Shown in pieces: positions 15,314 to 23,729 of a stretch of DNA of 35,212 nt. Under the pieces are notes generated by a model. That model had not been told where the DNA came from. It searched no databases and worked only from the letters and a program-made list of their open reading frames with translations. Within the stretch, counting starts at the first letter, position 1; each line of letters opens with the position of its first letter. The stretch lies in assembly GCA_947632185.1 (NCBI GenBank), contig CANROH010000009.1, forward strand, positions 1 to 35,212, read 5' to 3'. The translations under genes and the position numbers were made by a program. The DNA comes from an uncultured Clostridia bacterium (GTDB lineage Bacteria > Bacillota > Clostridia > TANB77 > CAG-508).

Positions 15314-17353
15314 ATGAATAATGATGGAATAGAAGATATTTTAATAGGAGCTAATGACAAAAATTCAAATAAAAAAGGAAAGAAAAAGTTCCTAATTTTT
15401 TTTATAGTGCTATTAATAATATTAATAGGACTTTTTATTGCTTATAGATATTTTTCAAAACAAACAATTACTCAAAAAGAAGCATTTATGAAGCATATGG
15501 CTAGCGTAAATATAAAAGATATACTTTCTAATGATGTATATAAAGATATATCAAATAGATTATTAACTGAAAACTATAAGAGTAATAGTAATTTGAATTT
15601 TTCAACAAATTTAAAAAGTGAAGAATTAGAGGGAATTGATGTAAGTAAACTTTCATTAGGCCTAACAACAACTAAAGATTCTTCTAATCTTAAATCATAT
15701 ACTGAATGTAACTTAACTTATTCTGGAAATGAAATTTTTAAGATGAATTTGTTATCAAATAAAACAGGAGTTGCAATTTTTGCTGATGAAATAACTGATA
15801 AATATTTTGGAATTCATTATGATAAGTTTAAAGATATTTTTGGAATAGATTATAATCCAGAAATAATAAATAATTTACAAAATGAAAAGAAAATAGATTT
15901 ATCAGATAGTGATAAAAACGAATATTTCAAAAAATATATAAATTTAATTACAGCTGATTTAGGTGAAGAATGTTTTTCATCTCAAGAAAATGTTGTTATT
16001 CAGAAAGGTTCTGAAAATGTAAATGTTACAGCATATACTTTAACTTTAACTCAACCTCAATTAAAAACTATTTTGACAAAAGGATTACAAGAATTAAAAA
16101 ATGATGATGAACTTTTAGAAAAATTTATTACTGATTCTAAAGAATCAAACACAGAAAATACAAATACTGTAGATAATACAAATAGCATAGAAGATAATAC
16201 AAACAATGTAGATAATGATGAGCAAAATGAAATTTCTGAAAATGATACTAATCCATTAGATAATTTAACTCCAAATATTACTTCTACTATGACACCTGTT
16301 TCTGAAATAGATAATAGTGATGATAATAGTGATAAAGAAACTTCTGATGAAAGTGATATAGTAAGTAATTTAATTAGTATATTATTAGGAAATAAAATTA
16401 ATAAGACTAAAGATGAATTAAAACAAGCCATAGATGAATTAATAACTTATGTAGACAAGTTAGAGGGTAATGGAATAATTATAACAGTTTATGCAACAGA
16501 AGAAAATACAGAGAAAATTGTTATTACATTACCAAATGAAAATACAATAGATGTAGAGTTTTTAAAGAATGAAAATGACGAAAAAGGAATTAAGTTAACA
16601 TATCTTTATAAAGGAGATAATAGCATTTTCAAAAACAATTTAAATAATGAAGATGTTTTAATATATTCAGGTGAAGATACAATTAATACTAATGAAGAAG
16701 AAATAGATGATAAAATAAATGGCTTTTCAATAGAAGTAAATAAAATTCAAAAAGAAGCTAGAACATCTTTTAATATTGTTCTTAACTTTATAGAAGATCA
16801 AGCTATTAATCAAAAAATATCTTTAAATCTAAATACTAATGGAACTTCAAATGCTAGTAATTATACAAATGATATAGTAGTAACTTTTTCAACAAATGAA
16901 AGCGAAACCCAAGTTGTTCTTGACAATGATTTAGTTTTTGGAGAATCATCTGATATTGAAGATTTAACTACAGATAATTGTGTATATTTAGATGAATTAG
17001 ATTCTAATGAACAACAAGCACAAATTCAGCAGTTTTTACTTAAAATTTTAGAAGTATATGTTAACAAAAAAGAAGAATTTAAATTTTTAGATACAAATGT
17101 GCATTCTTCAACAATTGATGAAACAAAAAGCATTTCTATTGATACAGCAAGAGATGCACTAATCAATAAGGTTTCTATAATGATGAGAGAAGCAATTGAT
17201 AGAGAAGAAGAATTTACAATTCATAATTTAACTGATTTGAATATTGATGGATATGAAGTTTCTACAAATGTATCAGAAAATGAAGCTATAGTTGTAGTTA
17301 ATGGGTATACATTTAAAATTGATTCAGAATTTAATTTAACAGATGTTGAATAA
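15314..17353 (+). CDS. Membrane-anchored acidic extracellular protein, unknown function
   Basis: 679 residues from ATG 15314, chosen because AGAGGAAAA sits about 8 bases upstream and the promoter at 15257 excludes longer forms. A short cytoplasmic tail (1-25, Lys-rich) is followed by one TM segment (about 26-46); the rest is predicted outside. Around residues 275-350 lies a low-complexity Asn/Asp/Thr/Ser stretch with repeats such as NTNTVDNTN and DNTNNVDN, a likely flexible linker between two beta-rich domains. The C-terminal end has a YEVSTNVSENEAIVVVNGYT segment. The gene is 29 bases before the DUF5050-like gene and shares its orientation and topology, so both may be surface partners. I do not recognise the family. 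Confidence 0.7.
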   Translation: MNNDGIEDILIGANDKNSNKKGKKKFLIFFIVLLIILIGLFIAYRYFSKQTITQKEAFMKHMASVNIKDILSNDVYKDISNRLLTENYKSNSNLNFSTNLKSEELEGIDVSKLSLGLTTTKDSSNLKSYTECNLTYSGNEIFKMNLLSNKTGVAIFADEITDKYFGIHYDKFKDIFGIDYNPEIINNLQNEKKIDLSDSDKNEYFKKYINLITADLGEECFSSQENVVIQKGSENVNVTAYTLTLTQPQLKTILTKGLQELKNDDELLEKFITDSKESNTENTNTVDNTNSIEDNTNNVDNDEQNEISENDTNPLDNLTPNITSTMTPVSEIDNSDDNSDKETSDESDIVSNLISILLGNKINKTKDELKQAIDELITYVDKLEGNGIIITVYATEENTEKIVITLPNENTIDVEFLKNENDEKGIKLTYLYKGDNSIFKNNLNNEDVLIYSGEDTINTNEEEIDDKINGFSIEVNKIQKEARTSFNIVLNFIEDQAINQKISLNLNTNGTSNASNYTNDIVVTFSTNESETQVVLDNDLVFGESSDIEDLTTDNCVYLDELDSNEQQAQIQQFLLKILEVYVNKKEEFKFLDTNVHSSTIDETKSISIDTARDALINKVSIMMREAIDREEEFTIHNLTDLNIDGYEVSTNVSENEAIVVVNGYTFKIDSEFNLTDVE

Positions 17354-17382
17354 GAGTTTTATTCTAAAGAGGAGAATAATTT

Positions 17383-18363
17383 ATGGAAAATAACAAAAGC
17401 AAACTTAAATTAAATAAAAAACATTTATGCATATTAATTATTTTAACAATAATTTGTATATTAATTGTAGTTGGATTAGTATTTTTAATTAAACTAATAT
17501 TTTCAAAAGAAATAATTGCTGGAAACTTATCAAATACAGGACTTGCTTATGAAGATAATAATGTTGTTTATTATAATAAATATGACAAAGGAATAGTGAA
17601 AATTAAAGGCGGAAAAGAATATCAAATCACTGATGAAAGTGCGTCATCAATTACAGTTATAGGAGATACAATATATTATTTGACAGTTTCTAGTTCTAAT
17701 ACAATAGACTTAAAATCAGTAAAGACAAATGGCGATGCATTAACTAACATAAAAACTTTATATACTCCTGTTAGTAAATTTTACATTGAAGATGGATATC
17801 TATATTATATAACAAATAAGGATGTACAGGGAATTGCTAAGTTGTCTTTAGAAACTCGTGAAGAAAAAGTAATAATTTCAGAAAATATACAAGATTTTGT
17901 TTTAGATGATGAAAAAATATATTTTACAGATAATGTAGGATATTTACATTCTATATCTTTAAATGGAGGAGATTATACAGATATATCAAAAGATTATCCT
18001 ATTAAAAAAATTCAAATTTTAAAAAAGTGGATATATTTTTATAATGAAAATGAAAATAGCCTATGTAAAATCAATAAAAATGGAACTAAAATGAAGACTG
18101 TATCAACATTTGTAAATAATGAAATTTATAATGTGACAAGTAAATACATTTATTACTATGATGCTGTAAATAATCAAATATGCAGATGTGATCTTAATGG
18201 AAAAAAATCAAATGCTATAGTAAAAATAACTACAACTAGACCTAAAATTAATATAGCAAATGGTATATTATATTATTTAGATAATAGTCAAAATCAAAAT
18301 CAGATTTATCAGATGTATAGAGTAAAAGAAAATGGTGGAGTAACAAATTCAATAGATTATTAA
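17383..18363 (+). CDS. Membrane-anchored DUF5050-type beta-propeller protein
   Basis: 326 residues: a cytoplasmic Lys-rich start, one TM segment (about 15-40) and a repetitive beta-strand ectodomain. Repeats of the kind DGYLYYITN, DEKIYFTDNVGYLHSI, KKWIYFYNE, SKYIYYYDAVNNQICRCDLNG and NGILYYLDN recur about every 40-45 residues and are typical of DUF5050 proteins, which fold as propellers. Each repeat is followed by polar turns with G-x-x residues. Ribosome site AGAGGAG. It probably binds a ligand or partner at the cell surface; no enzyme motif is visible. It is probably co-transcribed with the upstream gene. The function is unknown. Confidence 0.8.
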   Translation: MENNKSKLKLNKKHLCILIILTIICILIVVGLVFLIKLIFSKEIIAGNLSNTGLAYEDNNVVYYNKYDKGIVKIKGGKEYQITDESASSITVIGDTIYYLTVSSSNTIDLKSVKTNGDALTNIKTLYTPVSKFYIEDGYLYYITNKDVQGIAKLSLETREEKVIISENIQDFVLDDEKIYFTDNVGYLHSISLNGGDYTDISKDYPIKKIQILKKWIYFYNENENSLCKINKNGTKMKTVSTFVNNEIYNVTSKYIYYYDAVNNQICRCDLNGKKSNAIVKITTTRPKINIANGILYYLDNSQNQNQIYQMYRVKENGGVTNSIDY

Positions 18364-18370
18364 AAAAATA

Positions 18371-18399
18371 TTGACAATTCATTTTTATAATTGTATAAA
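18371..18399 (+). promoter_or_regulatory. Near-consensus sigma-A promoter
   Basis: TTGACA (18371-18376, perfect), a 17-base spacer and TATAAA (18394-18399). It is the strongest -35 box in the window and sits about 50 bases before the 46-residue gene. Confidence 0.85.
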
Positions 18400-18426
18400 T
18401 AGAGTATAAATTTTTAGGAGGAAACT

Positions 18427-18567
18427 ATGAAATTAGGAACTGTGGTATATAATAATAAAATATATAATTTAGATTATATGACAGCAGATGAAATGATAGA
18501 GCTTCTAAAAATAATTTCAAAAGATAAAAAGGAAAAATTTTCAGAAGCCAAAGAAATTGTAAAATAA
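18427..18567 (+). CDS. 46-residue protein, unknown function
   Basis: A short gene supported by a consensus promoter and a strong AGGAGG site 5-6 bases before ATG. The product begins MKLGTVVYNNKIYNLDYM and continues with an acidic then Lys-rich helix (TADEMIELLKIISKDKKEKF). It has no TM segment or cysteine. The first 17 residues look like a small beta hairpin, the rest like one amphipathic helix. It is the first gene of an apparent three-gene operon with 18582 and 19489. I do not recognise it. Confidence 0.65.
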   Translation: MKLGTVVYNNKIYNLDYMTADEMIELLKIISKDKKEKFSEAKEIVK

Positions 18568-18581
18568 GGGGGCGCATTTTT

Positions 18582-19463
18582 TTGGAAAATTTGTCACAAC
18601 AAGAAATATATAAAAAACTGGAAAATTTATATAATGAATCTGAAGAAAAAATAAAGACAGATGCTATGGTAAGACGTGCCTATATTGATAGGGTTTCTCA
18701 AGATACAATAAATGAAAAAGTAAATTCTCAAATGAATGCTATAAAAGCAGGAATATATGATATAAATCCTAAATTTAAAGAGGGCTCTAAAAATTATGAT
18801 GTTACAAAAAAATTGGTTTCAGAAACATTAAGTAATTATGAACATGTTTTAATAGAATTTAGTGAGTTTTTTGATGGAAAAATAGAACAATTAATATTGC
18901 GAAAAGTTGAATTAGAATCAAGTTTAGTAGGGGCTATTATAAATGAAGAATATTTAGGACAGAAAATTATAAAAAAGAATGAGCAAAAAGAAAATGATAG
19001 CGAAAAAAGAACTTTTAAAGATAATATTAAAATGGCTATTGAAAAAGTTAGAAATCAAAGAGAAAATGATATGAAGGTTGATCCAATGGTTATTTCTAAA
19101 ATTTTAGATCAGCAAGATATTGTTGTAGAATTAGATCAAAAACTTTTAGATAAAGTAGAATTATCAATTCAAGATAAAAAAGATAATAAAGATTTGATGG
19201 AAAAAATTGAAAAAGAAATAAACATGATTGATAGTGAAATAGACAGAATAAATGAAAGAAAGAAAAAATCCATTATTGAAGCTATGGAAGTCGGAAGCAG
19301 AGCTGTAACAATTAATATTCGTAAACCAAAGATGTTTAAGAAGATTACAAGATTTTTTGTTAGTAGATTTAATACAGCTAGAATAATAGAAACTACAATT
19401 ATAGATCCATTAAATCTTAGAATAGAAAGTTTTAAAAATAACGAACTTGCAAGTCAGCAGTAA
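18582..19463 (+). CDS. Coiled-coil protein, unknown function
   Basis: 293 residues from a TTG start at 18582; AAGGGGG lies about 9 bases upstream and fits this start. It is 14 bases after the 46-residue gene. The product is almost entirely charged and helical, with long heptad-like stretches (about 95-130 and 180-245, for example DQKLLDKVELSIQDK and KIEKEINMIDSEIDRIN). Near the C-terminus a basic segment (NIRKPKMFKKITRFFVSRFN) could be amphipathic and touch membrane or nucleic acid. It has no signal peptide or clear TM helix. The family is not recognised; a structural or scaffold role is a guess. Confidence 0.7.
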   Translation: MENLSQQEIYKKLENLYNESEEKIKTDAMVRRAYIDRVSQDTINEKVNSQMNAIKAGIYDINPKFKEGSKNYDVTKKLVSETLSNYEHVLIEFSEFFDGKIEQLILRKVELESSLVGAIINEEYLGQKIIKKNEQKENDSEKRTFKDNIKMAIEKVRNQRENDMKVDPMVISKILDQQDIVVELDQKLLDKVELSIQDKKDNKDLMEKIEKEINMIDSEIDRINERKKKSIIEAMEVGSRAVTINIRKPKMFKKITRFFVSRFNTARIIETTIIDPLNLRIESFKNNELASQQ

Positions 19464-19488
19464 TAAATAATAAAAGGGATGTGTTAGT

Positions 19489-19686
19489 ATGGATAATAAT
19501 TTTTTTAACAAAGTTAATGAGGCATATAACAGAGGATTATCAGATCCACGATTTCAAGAAGCTATAAATGCATTAAAAGGAAATGTAATACCAACTAATA
19601 GTAGAGCAGAAAATGAAAATGTAAAAGAAAACGCAATACCAACTAGTAGTAGAGCAGAAAATGAAAAAGAAGAAATGGAATTATAA
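19489..19686 (+). CDS. Small 65-residue repeat protein
   Basis: 65 residues; AAAGGGATG lies about 11 bases before ATG, 25 bases after the coiled-coil gene. The N-terminal half (FNKVNEAYNRGLSDPRFQEA) looks like one helix; the C-terminal half is two copies of a 16-residue unit, (N)(V/A)IPT(N/S)SRAENE plus four residues. It has no TM segment. It is probably the last gene of the operon that starts at 18427. The function is unknown. Confidence 0.6.
   Translation: MDNNFFNKVNEAYNRGLSDPRFQEAINALKGNVIPTNSRAENENVKENAIPTSSRAENEKEEMEL
19582..19677 (+). repeat. Two tandem 48-bp units
   Basis: Units 19582-19629 and 19630-19677 share almost identical sequence over AATACCAACTA-TAGTAGAGC and the following AGAAAATGAAAA. 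The unit length is a multiple of three, so copy-number change would keep the reading frame. Confidence 0.8.
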
Positions 19687-19766
19687 GTTATGTTATTGTA
19701 AAATAATTAATAATATATGTATAATGTTTAACAAAAAGATATGTATTATAATAAAATATTTTATAC

Positions 19767-19795
19767 TTGCAATATTAGTAAAACCATGTTATACT
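19767..19795 (+). promoter_or_regulatory. Promoter of the pheST T-box transcript
   Basis: TTGCAA (19767-19772), a 17-base spacer, TATACT (19790-19795) with TG at the extended -10 position. The start would be near 19802, immediately before the T-box stem I. Confidence 0.75.
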
Positions 19796-19801
19796 ATTTA
19801 C

Positions 19802-20054
19802 ATAATGTTTAAACCGTTAATAAAAAGCAAAGTAAGTAGATTGGAAAATATATTAAAGAGAGAGCAAATGATACGCTGAGAATTTGCTCATATATAATTT
19901 ACTGAAATTTCACTTTTGAGGTTCTTATGGTGAATAAAAGTAGCTATAAGCGATTGTTACGTTATAACTGTAATGAGGTTAATTAAAAATTTTAATTAAT
20001 GAAATTAGGTGGTAACACGTATATATTCGTCCTATGTAATAGGGCGATTTTTTT
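19802..20054 (+). ncRNA. T-box riboswitch leader of pheST
   Basis: The leader has the marks of a T-box: AAAGTAAGTAG on the 5' side of stem I, AGAGAGCAAAT...ATTTGCTC (19859-19889) forming the distal stem with the AGAGA motif, GAGGTTCTTATGG containing a likely UUC (Phe) specifier at 19922-19924, and the T-box sequence TAGGTGGTAACACG (20006-20019). An antiterminator (TAGG with CCTA) competes with a terminator at 20028-20054. Uncharged tRNA-Phe would favour read-through into pheS. The specifier is inferred from position and from the gene downstream. The start is set by the promoter; the whole 19687-20159 gap is promoter, leader and pheS ribosome site. Confidence 0.85.
20028..20054 (+). terminator. 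T-box terminator hairpin
   Basis: CGTCCTAT (20028-20035) pairs with ATAGGGCG (20039-20046, one U-G pair), with a 3-base loop; A and seven T residues follow. Part of the left arm also belongs to the antiterminator. Confidence 0.9.
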
Positions 20055-20159
20055 ATATAGTTAAAAATAAAATAATCATATAATATATGATTAATGGTAT
20101 GATAAAAATTTTTAATTAAGATTAATAATAAAATTTATATAAATATGGGAGGAATTAAA

Positions 20160-21209
20160 ATGAAAGAAAAAATCGAAGAGATTCGAAAATCTGCAAAAGA
20201 GAAAATAGACAAAATTCAAAATTTACAAGAATTACAAGATTTAAAGGTAAAACTATTAGGAAAAAAAAGTGAATTATCAGAGCTTTTGAAAGGATTAGGA
20301 GAATTAGCAAAAGAGGAAAGACCTAAAATAGGTAGTTTAGTAAATGAAACAAGACAAGAAATAGAGCAAAAAATTTTAGAAGCTGAGGATGTTTTAAAAG
20401 AAAAAGCAATGAATCAAAAATTAGAAAAAGAAAAAATAGATATAACAGCTCCAAGCACTAAAATGAGAAGAGGAAGTAAACATCCTCTAAATAGAGTTAT
20501 AGAAGAAATTCAAGATATATTTGTTTCTATGGGATATGATGTTGTAGATGGACCAGAGTTAGAAACAGATGAGTTTTGTTTCGAAAGATTAAATCTTCCA
20601 AAAGGACATCCTGCAAGAGATATGCAAGATAGTTTTTATATTACAGATGAGTATTTATTAAGAACTCAAACGTCTTCAGTACAAGCAAGAACAATGCTTG
20701 CAAATAAAGAAAAAACTCCAATAAGAATGATTTGCACAGGAAAAACATATAGAAGAGAAGATGATGCAACTCATTCACATCAATTTAACCAAGTTGAAGG
20801 ATTAGTTGTAGATTATAAAGATAAAAACACTTCTTTAGCAGACTTAAAAGGAACTTTAGAAATATTTATGAAAAGAATGTTAGGACCTAATACAGAATTA
20901 AGATTTAGACCAAGTTATTTCCCATTTACAGAACCATCATATGAAGTAGATGTAACTTGTTTTAAATGTGGCGGAAAAGGATGCCCACTTTGTAAAAAAA
21001 CGGGTTGGATTGAACTTTTAGGATCAGGAATGGTTCATCCAAAAGTTTTGGAAATGAATGGATATGATCCAGAAAAATATTCCGGATTTGCATTCGGAAC
21101 AGGAATTGATAGATTAGCAATGTTTAAATATGGAATTACTGATATGAGATATTTATATACTAATGATGTTAGATTTTTAAGTCAATTTGACAGACAAGAT
21201 AAAGATTAA
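20160..21209 (+). CDS. pheS: Phenylalanine--tRNA ligase, alpha subunit
   Basis: 349 residues from ATG 20160; GGGAGGA lies 6-7 bases upstream, whereas an earlier in-frame ATG at 20145 overlaps this site. The alpha subunit forms an alpha2-beta2 enzyme with PheT and charges tRNA-Phe in the cytoplasm. Visible: an N-terminal coiled coil (1-90), class II motif 2 ([18 protein letters not shown]), the Cys cluster [17 protein letters not shown] usual for Firmicutes PheS, and motif 3 ([17 protein letters not shown]). The gene is controlled by the T-box leader and is followed by pheT. Confidence 0.98.
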   Translation: MKEKIEEIRKSAKEKIDKIQNLQELQDLKVKLLGKKSELSELLKGLGELAKEERPKIGSLVNETRQEIEQKILEAEDVLKEKAMNQKLEKEKIDITAPSTKMRRGSKHPLNRVIEEIQDIFVSMGYDVVDGPELETDEFCFERLNLPKGHPARDMQDSFYITDEYLLRTQTSSVQARTMLANKEKTPIRMICTGKTYRREDDATHSHQFNQVEGLVVDYKDKNTSLADLKGTLEIFMKRMLGPNTELRFRPSYFPFTEPSYEVDVTCFKCGGKGCPLCKKTGWIELLGSGMVHPKVLEMNGYDPEKYSGFAFGTGIDRLAMFKYGITDMRYLYTNDVRFLSQFDRQDKD

Positions 21210-21271
21210 TATTGAGTATTAGAAATAATGAAATTAATTTTATGAGTAAGTTATAAGAAAAGGAGAAAGTT

Positions 21272-23644
21272 ATGATATTAAGTAGAAAATTCTTAAAAGA
21301 TTATGTTGATATAGATGATAACATTGATATAAAGACTTTAGCAGAAGATATGACTAGAGTTGGTAACGAATATGATCTAGCAGAGAGATTAGTTCCAGCA
21401 ACAAAACTTATAGTTGGTAAAGTTTTGGAATGTAAAGAACATCCTGACTCAGATCACTTACATTGTTGTAAAGTTGATGTAGGAAATGAAGTTTTAAATA
21501 TTGTTTGTGGTGCTCCAAATGTAAGAGCTGGAATTAAGGTAATTGTAGCCTTAGCTGGAGCAGAACTTCCTGGAGGAGTTACAATAAAAAAGGGTAATAT
21601 TAGAGGTCAAGAATCTAATGGAATGATTTGTGCATTATATGAAATTGGAATAGATAAAAAATTTTTATCAGAAGAAGATAAAAATGGAATTCATATTTTG
21701 CCAGATGATGCTCCTATAGGAAAAGATCCAGTAGAATATATGAAATTGGATGATAGTATTATAGATTTTGAGCTTACTGCAAATAGAGGAGATTTATTAA
21801 GCATTTTAGGTATGGCATATGAAGTAGGAGCTATTTATGATAAAAGTGTAAAAATACCAGATATAAAACATAATGAAAGTGGTGAGGATTTAAATAAATC
21901 TTTTTCTGTTAAAGTAAACACAGAAAATTGTACATTATTTATAGCAAGAAAAGCATTAAATGTAAAAATAAAAGAAAGTCCAGATTTTATAAAAAATAGG
22001 TTAATAGCTTGTAATATAAGACCAATAAATAATGTTGTAGACATAAGCAATTATGTTATGCTTGAGTGTGGCCAGCCACTACATTTTTATGATGCAGATA
22101 GACTTGGAAATGTAATTGAAACAAGAATGGCAAAAAACGGAGAGCATATTACAACATTAGACGGAAATGATAGATGTTTAGAGGATACGGATATAGTTAT
22201 TTCTGATGGAAAAAGAGCAATTGGCTTAGCAGGTGTTATGGGTGGATTAGATACAGAAATAGAGGAAACAACAAAAAATGTATTAATAGAAGCAGCTATA
22301 TTTGATAATGTAAAAATAAGAAAAACATCTAACAAGATATTAAGAAGTGAAGCAAGTAATCGTTTTGAAAAAGGATTAGATCCATCAAGGACTTATATGG
22401 CAATGGAAAGAGCTGTTAAACTTTTAGAAGAATATGCAGATGCCCAAATTCAAAAAGGAAAAGTAGTTTATGATAAGACTGAAAAAGAAGAAAAGAAAAT
22501 TACAATAACTGCTAAAGATATAAATAATTTATTAGGAACAAATATTACTAATAAAGAAACAATAGACGTTTTTAGAAGATTAGGATTTGATACTGTTTTA
22601 AACGGAGATATTATTACAGTTACTGTTCCAACAAGAAGACTAGATATTTCTATTAAAGAGGATTTAATAGAAGAAGTTGGAAGAATTTATGGCGTTGATA
22701 ATATTGAAGGAAAGTTACCAAGTAGCCCAATTAGAATGGGAAGCCTTGATAAAACTGATAGAGATATTAGGAATAAAATGGTTTCACTTGGACTAAATGA
22801 AACATTATCATATGTTTTAGTTAATGATAAAGAAGTTCATAAATATACTAAAGATGAATTTGAAGAATTAAAGTTATTAGCTCCAATGACAGAAGAAAGA
22901 AATGTTTTAAGATATAGCTTAATTCCTTCTTTATATAAAATTTATGAATATAATAAATCTCATTATATAAAAGATGTTGCATTATTTGAAATAGGAAAAG
23001 GTTTCTGGAAAAAAGATGAAACTTATGGTGAGAATAAAAAATTATGTTGCTTAATGACAGGAGAATATTATTTAGGAATAGATGTTAAGAAAGATGTAGA
23101 CTTCTATGTAATTAAAGGTGTTGTTGAAGAAGTTTTAAATTATTTAGGATATGAAAATAGATATAGTTTTGTTATTCCAAAACAAAATATAGCAGAGTTT
23201 CATCCAGGACAGGTAGCAGAAATTAATGTAAATGGAGATATTATAGGAATAATAGGAAGAATACACCCTGAAATTTCAAAAGAACCAGTTTTTGTTTTTG
23301 AAATTAATTTAGATAAATTATTAGATAAAAGAGTATCAAAAATGAAATTCAAAGATATTTCAATTTATCCAACTGTAAATAAAGATATAGCAGTTATGAT
23401 TAATAAAGATATTACTTCTGATGAAATTTCTAAGGTAATTAAGAAAGCTGGAGGAAATTTGCTTGTAAATTATAAATTATTTGATATTTACACAAATCTT
23501 GCTTTAGGAAATAAGAAAAGTGTTGCTTATTCATTAACATTTGGTTCAAATAGTAAAACATTAACTGATGAAGAAATTAACCCAATTATAGAAAAGATTG
23601 TTGAAGCTTTAGAAAAAAACTTTAAAGCTGAATTAAGAAAGTAA
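21272..23644 (+). CDS. pheT: Phenylalanine--tRNA ligase, beta subunit
   Basis: 790 residues, normal for the family, with an AAAAGGAG site, 62 bases after pheS. Domains in order: an EMAP-like tRNA-binding OB fold (about 42-155, with HPDSDHLHCCKVDVG and NGMICALYEIGI), the B3/B4 editing region (about 205-390; RPINNVVDISNYVMLECGQPLHFYDADRL), B5 (about 400-475), the core catalytic-like module with EEVGRIYGVDNIEG, and a C-terminal FDX-ACB domain (about 695-790; YPTVNKDIAVMIN, KSVAYSLTF). It completes the pheST operon. No hairpin terminator is seen behind it. Confidence 0.98.
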   Translation: MILSRKFLKDYVDIDDNIDIKTLAEDMTRVGNEYDLAERLVPATKLIVGKVLECKEHPDSDHLHCCKVDVGNEVLNIVCGAPNVRAGIKVIVALAGAELPGGVTIKKGNIRGQESNGMICALYEIGIDKKFLSEEDKNGIHILPDDAPIGKDPVEYMKLDDSIIDFELTANRGDLLSILGMAYEVGAIYDKSVKIPDIKHNESGEDLNKSFSVKVNTENCTLFIARKALNVKIKESPDFIKNRLIACNIRPINNVVDISNYVMLECGQPLHFYDADRLGNVIETRMAKNGEHITTLDGNDRCLEDTDIVISDGKRAIGLAGVMGGLDTEIEETTKNVLIEAAIFDNVKIRKTSNKILRSEASNRFEKGLDPSRTYMAMERAVKLLEEYADAQIQKGKVVYDKTEKEEKKITITAKDINNLLGTNITNKETIDVFRRLGFDTVLNGDIITVTVPTRRLDISIKEDLIEEVGRIYGVDNIEGKLPSSPIRMGSLDKTDRDIRNKMVSLGLNETLSYVLVNDKEVHKYTKDEFEELKLLAPMTEERNVLRYSLIPSLYKIYEYNKSHYIKDVALFEIGKGFWKKDETYGENKKLCCLMTGEYYLGIDVKKDVDFYVIKGVVEEVLNYLGYENRYSFVIPKQNIAEFHPGQVAEINVNGDIIGIIGRIHPEISKEPVFVFEINLDKLLDKRVSKMKFKDISIYPTVNKDIAVMINKDITSDEISKVIKKAGGNLLVNYKLFDIYTNLALGNKKSVAYSLTFGSNSKTLTDEEINPIIEKIVEALEKNFKAELRK

Positions 23645-23667
23645 AAATTATATTATTAAATTTGGTC

Positions 23668-23696
23668 TTGACCTTATAAATCATTAAAGTTATAAT
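23668..23696 (+). promoter_or_regulatory. Sigma-A-like promoter of the GH25 gene
   Basis: TTGACC (23668-23673), a 17-base spacer and TATAAT (23691-23696), 34 bases before the start codon. Confidence 0.75.
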
Positions 23697-23729
23697 AATT
23701 ATGAAGTAATAAGTGAGGTCGATTAAACT

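Noticed and set aside
19661..19879. 72-residue open frame after the small repeat gene
   Set aside because: It overlaps the end of the 19489 gene, the pheST promoter and the start of the T-box leader. It has no fitting ribosome site and its codons are biased towards Ile/Lys/Tyr from AT-rich DNA.
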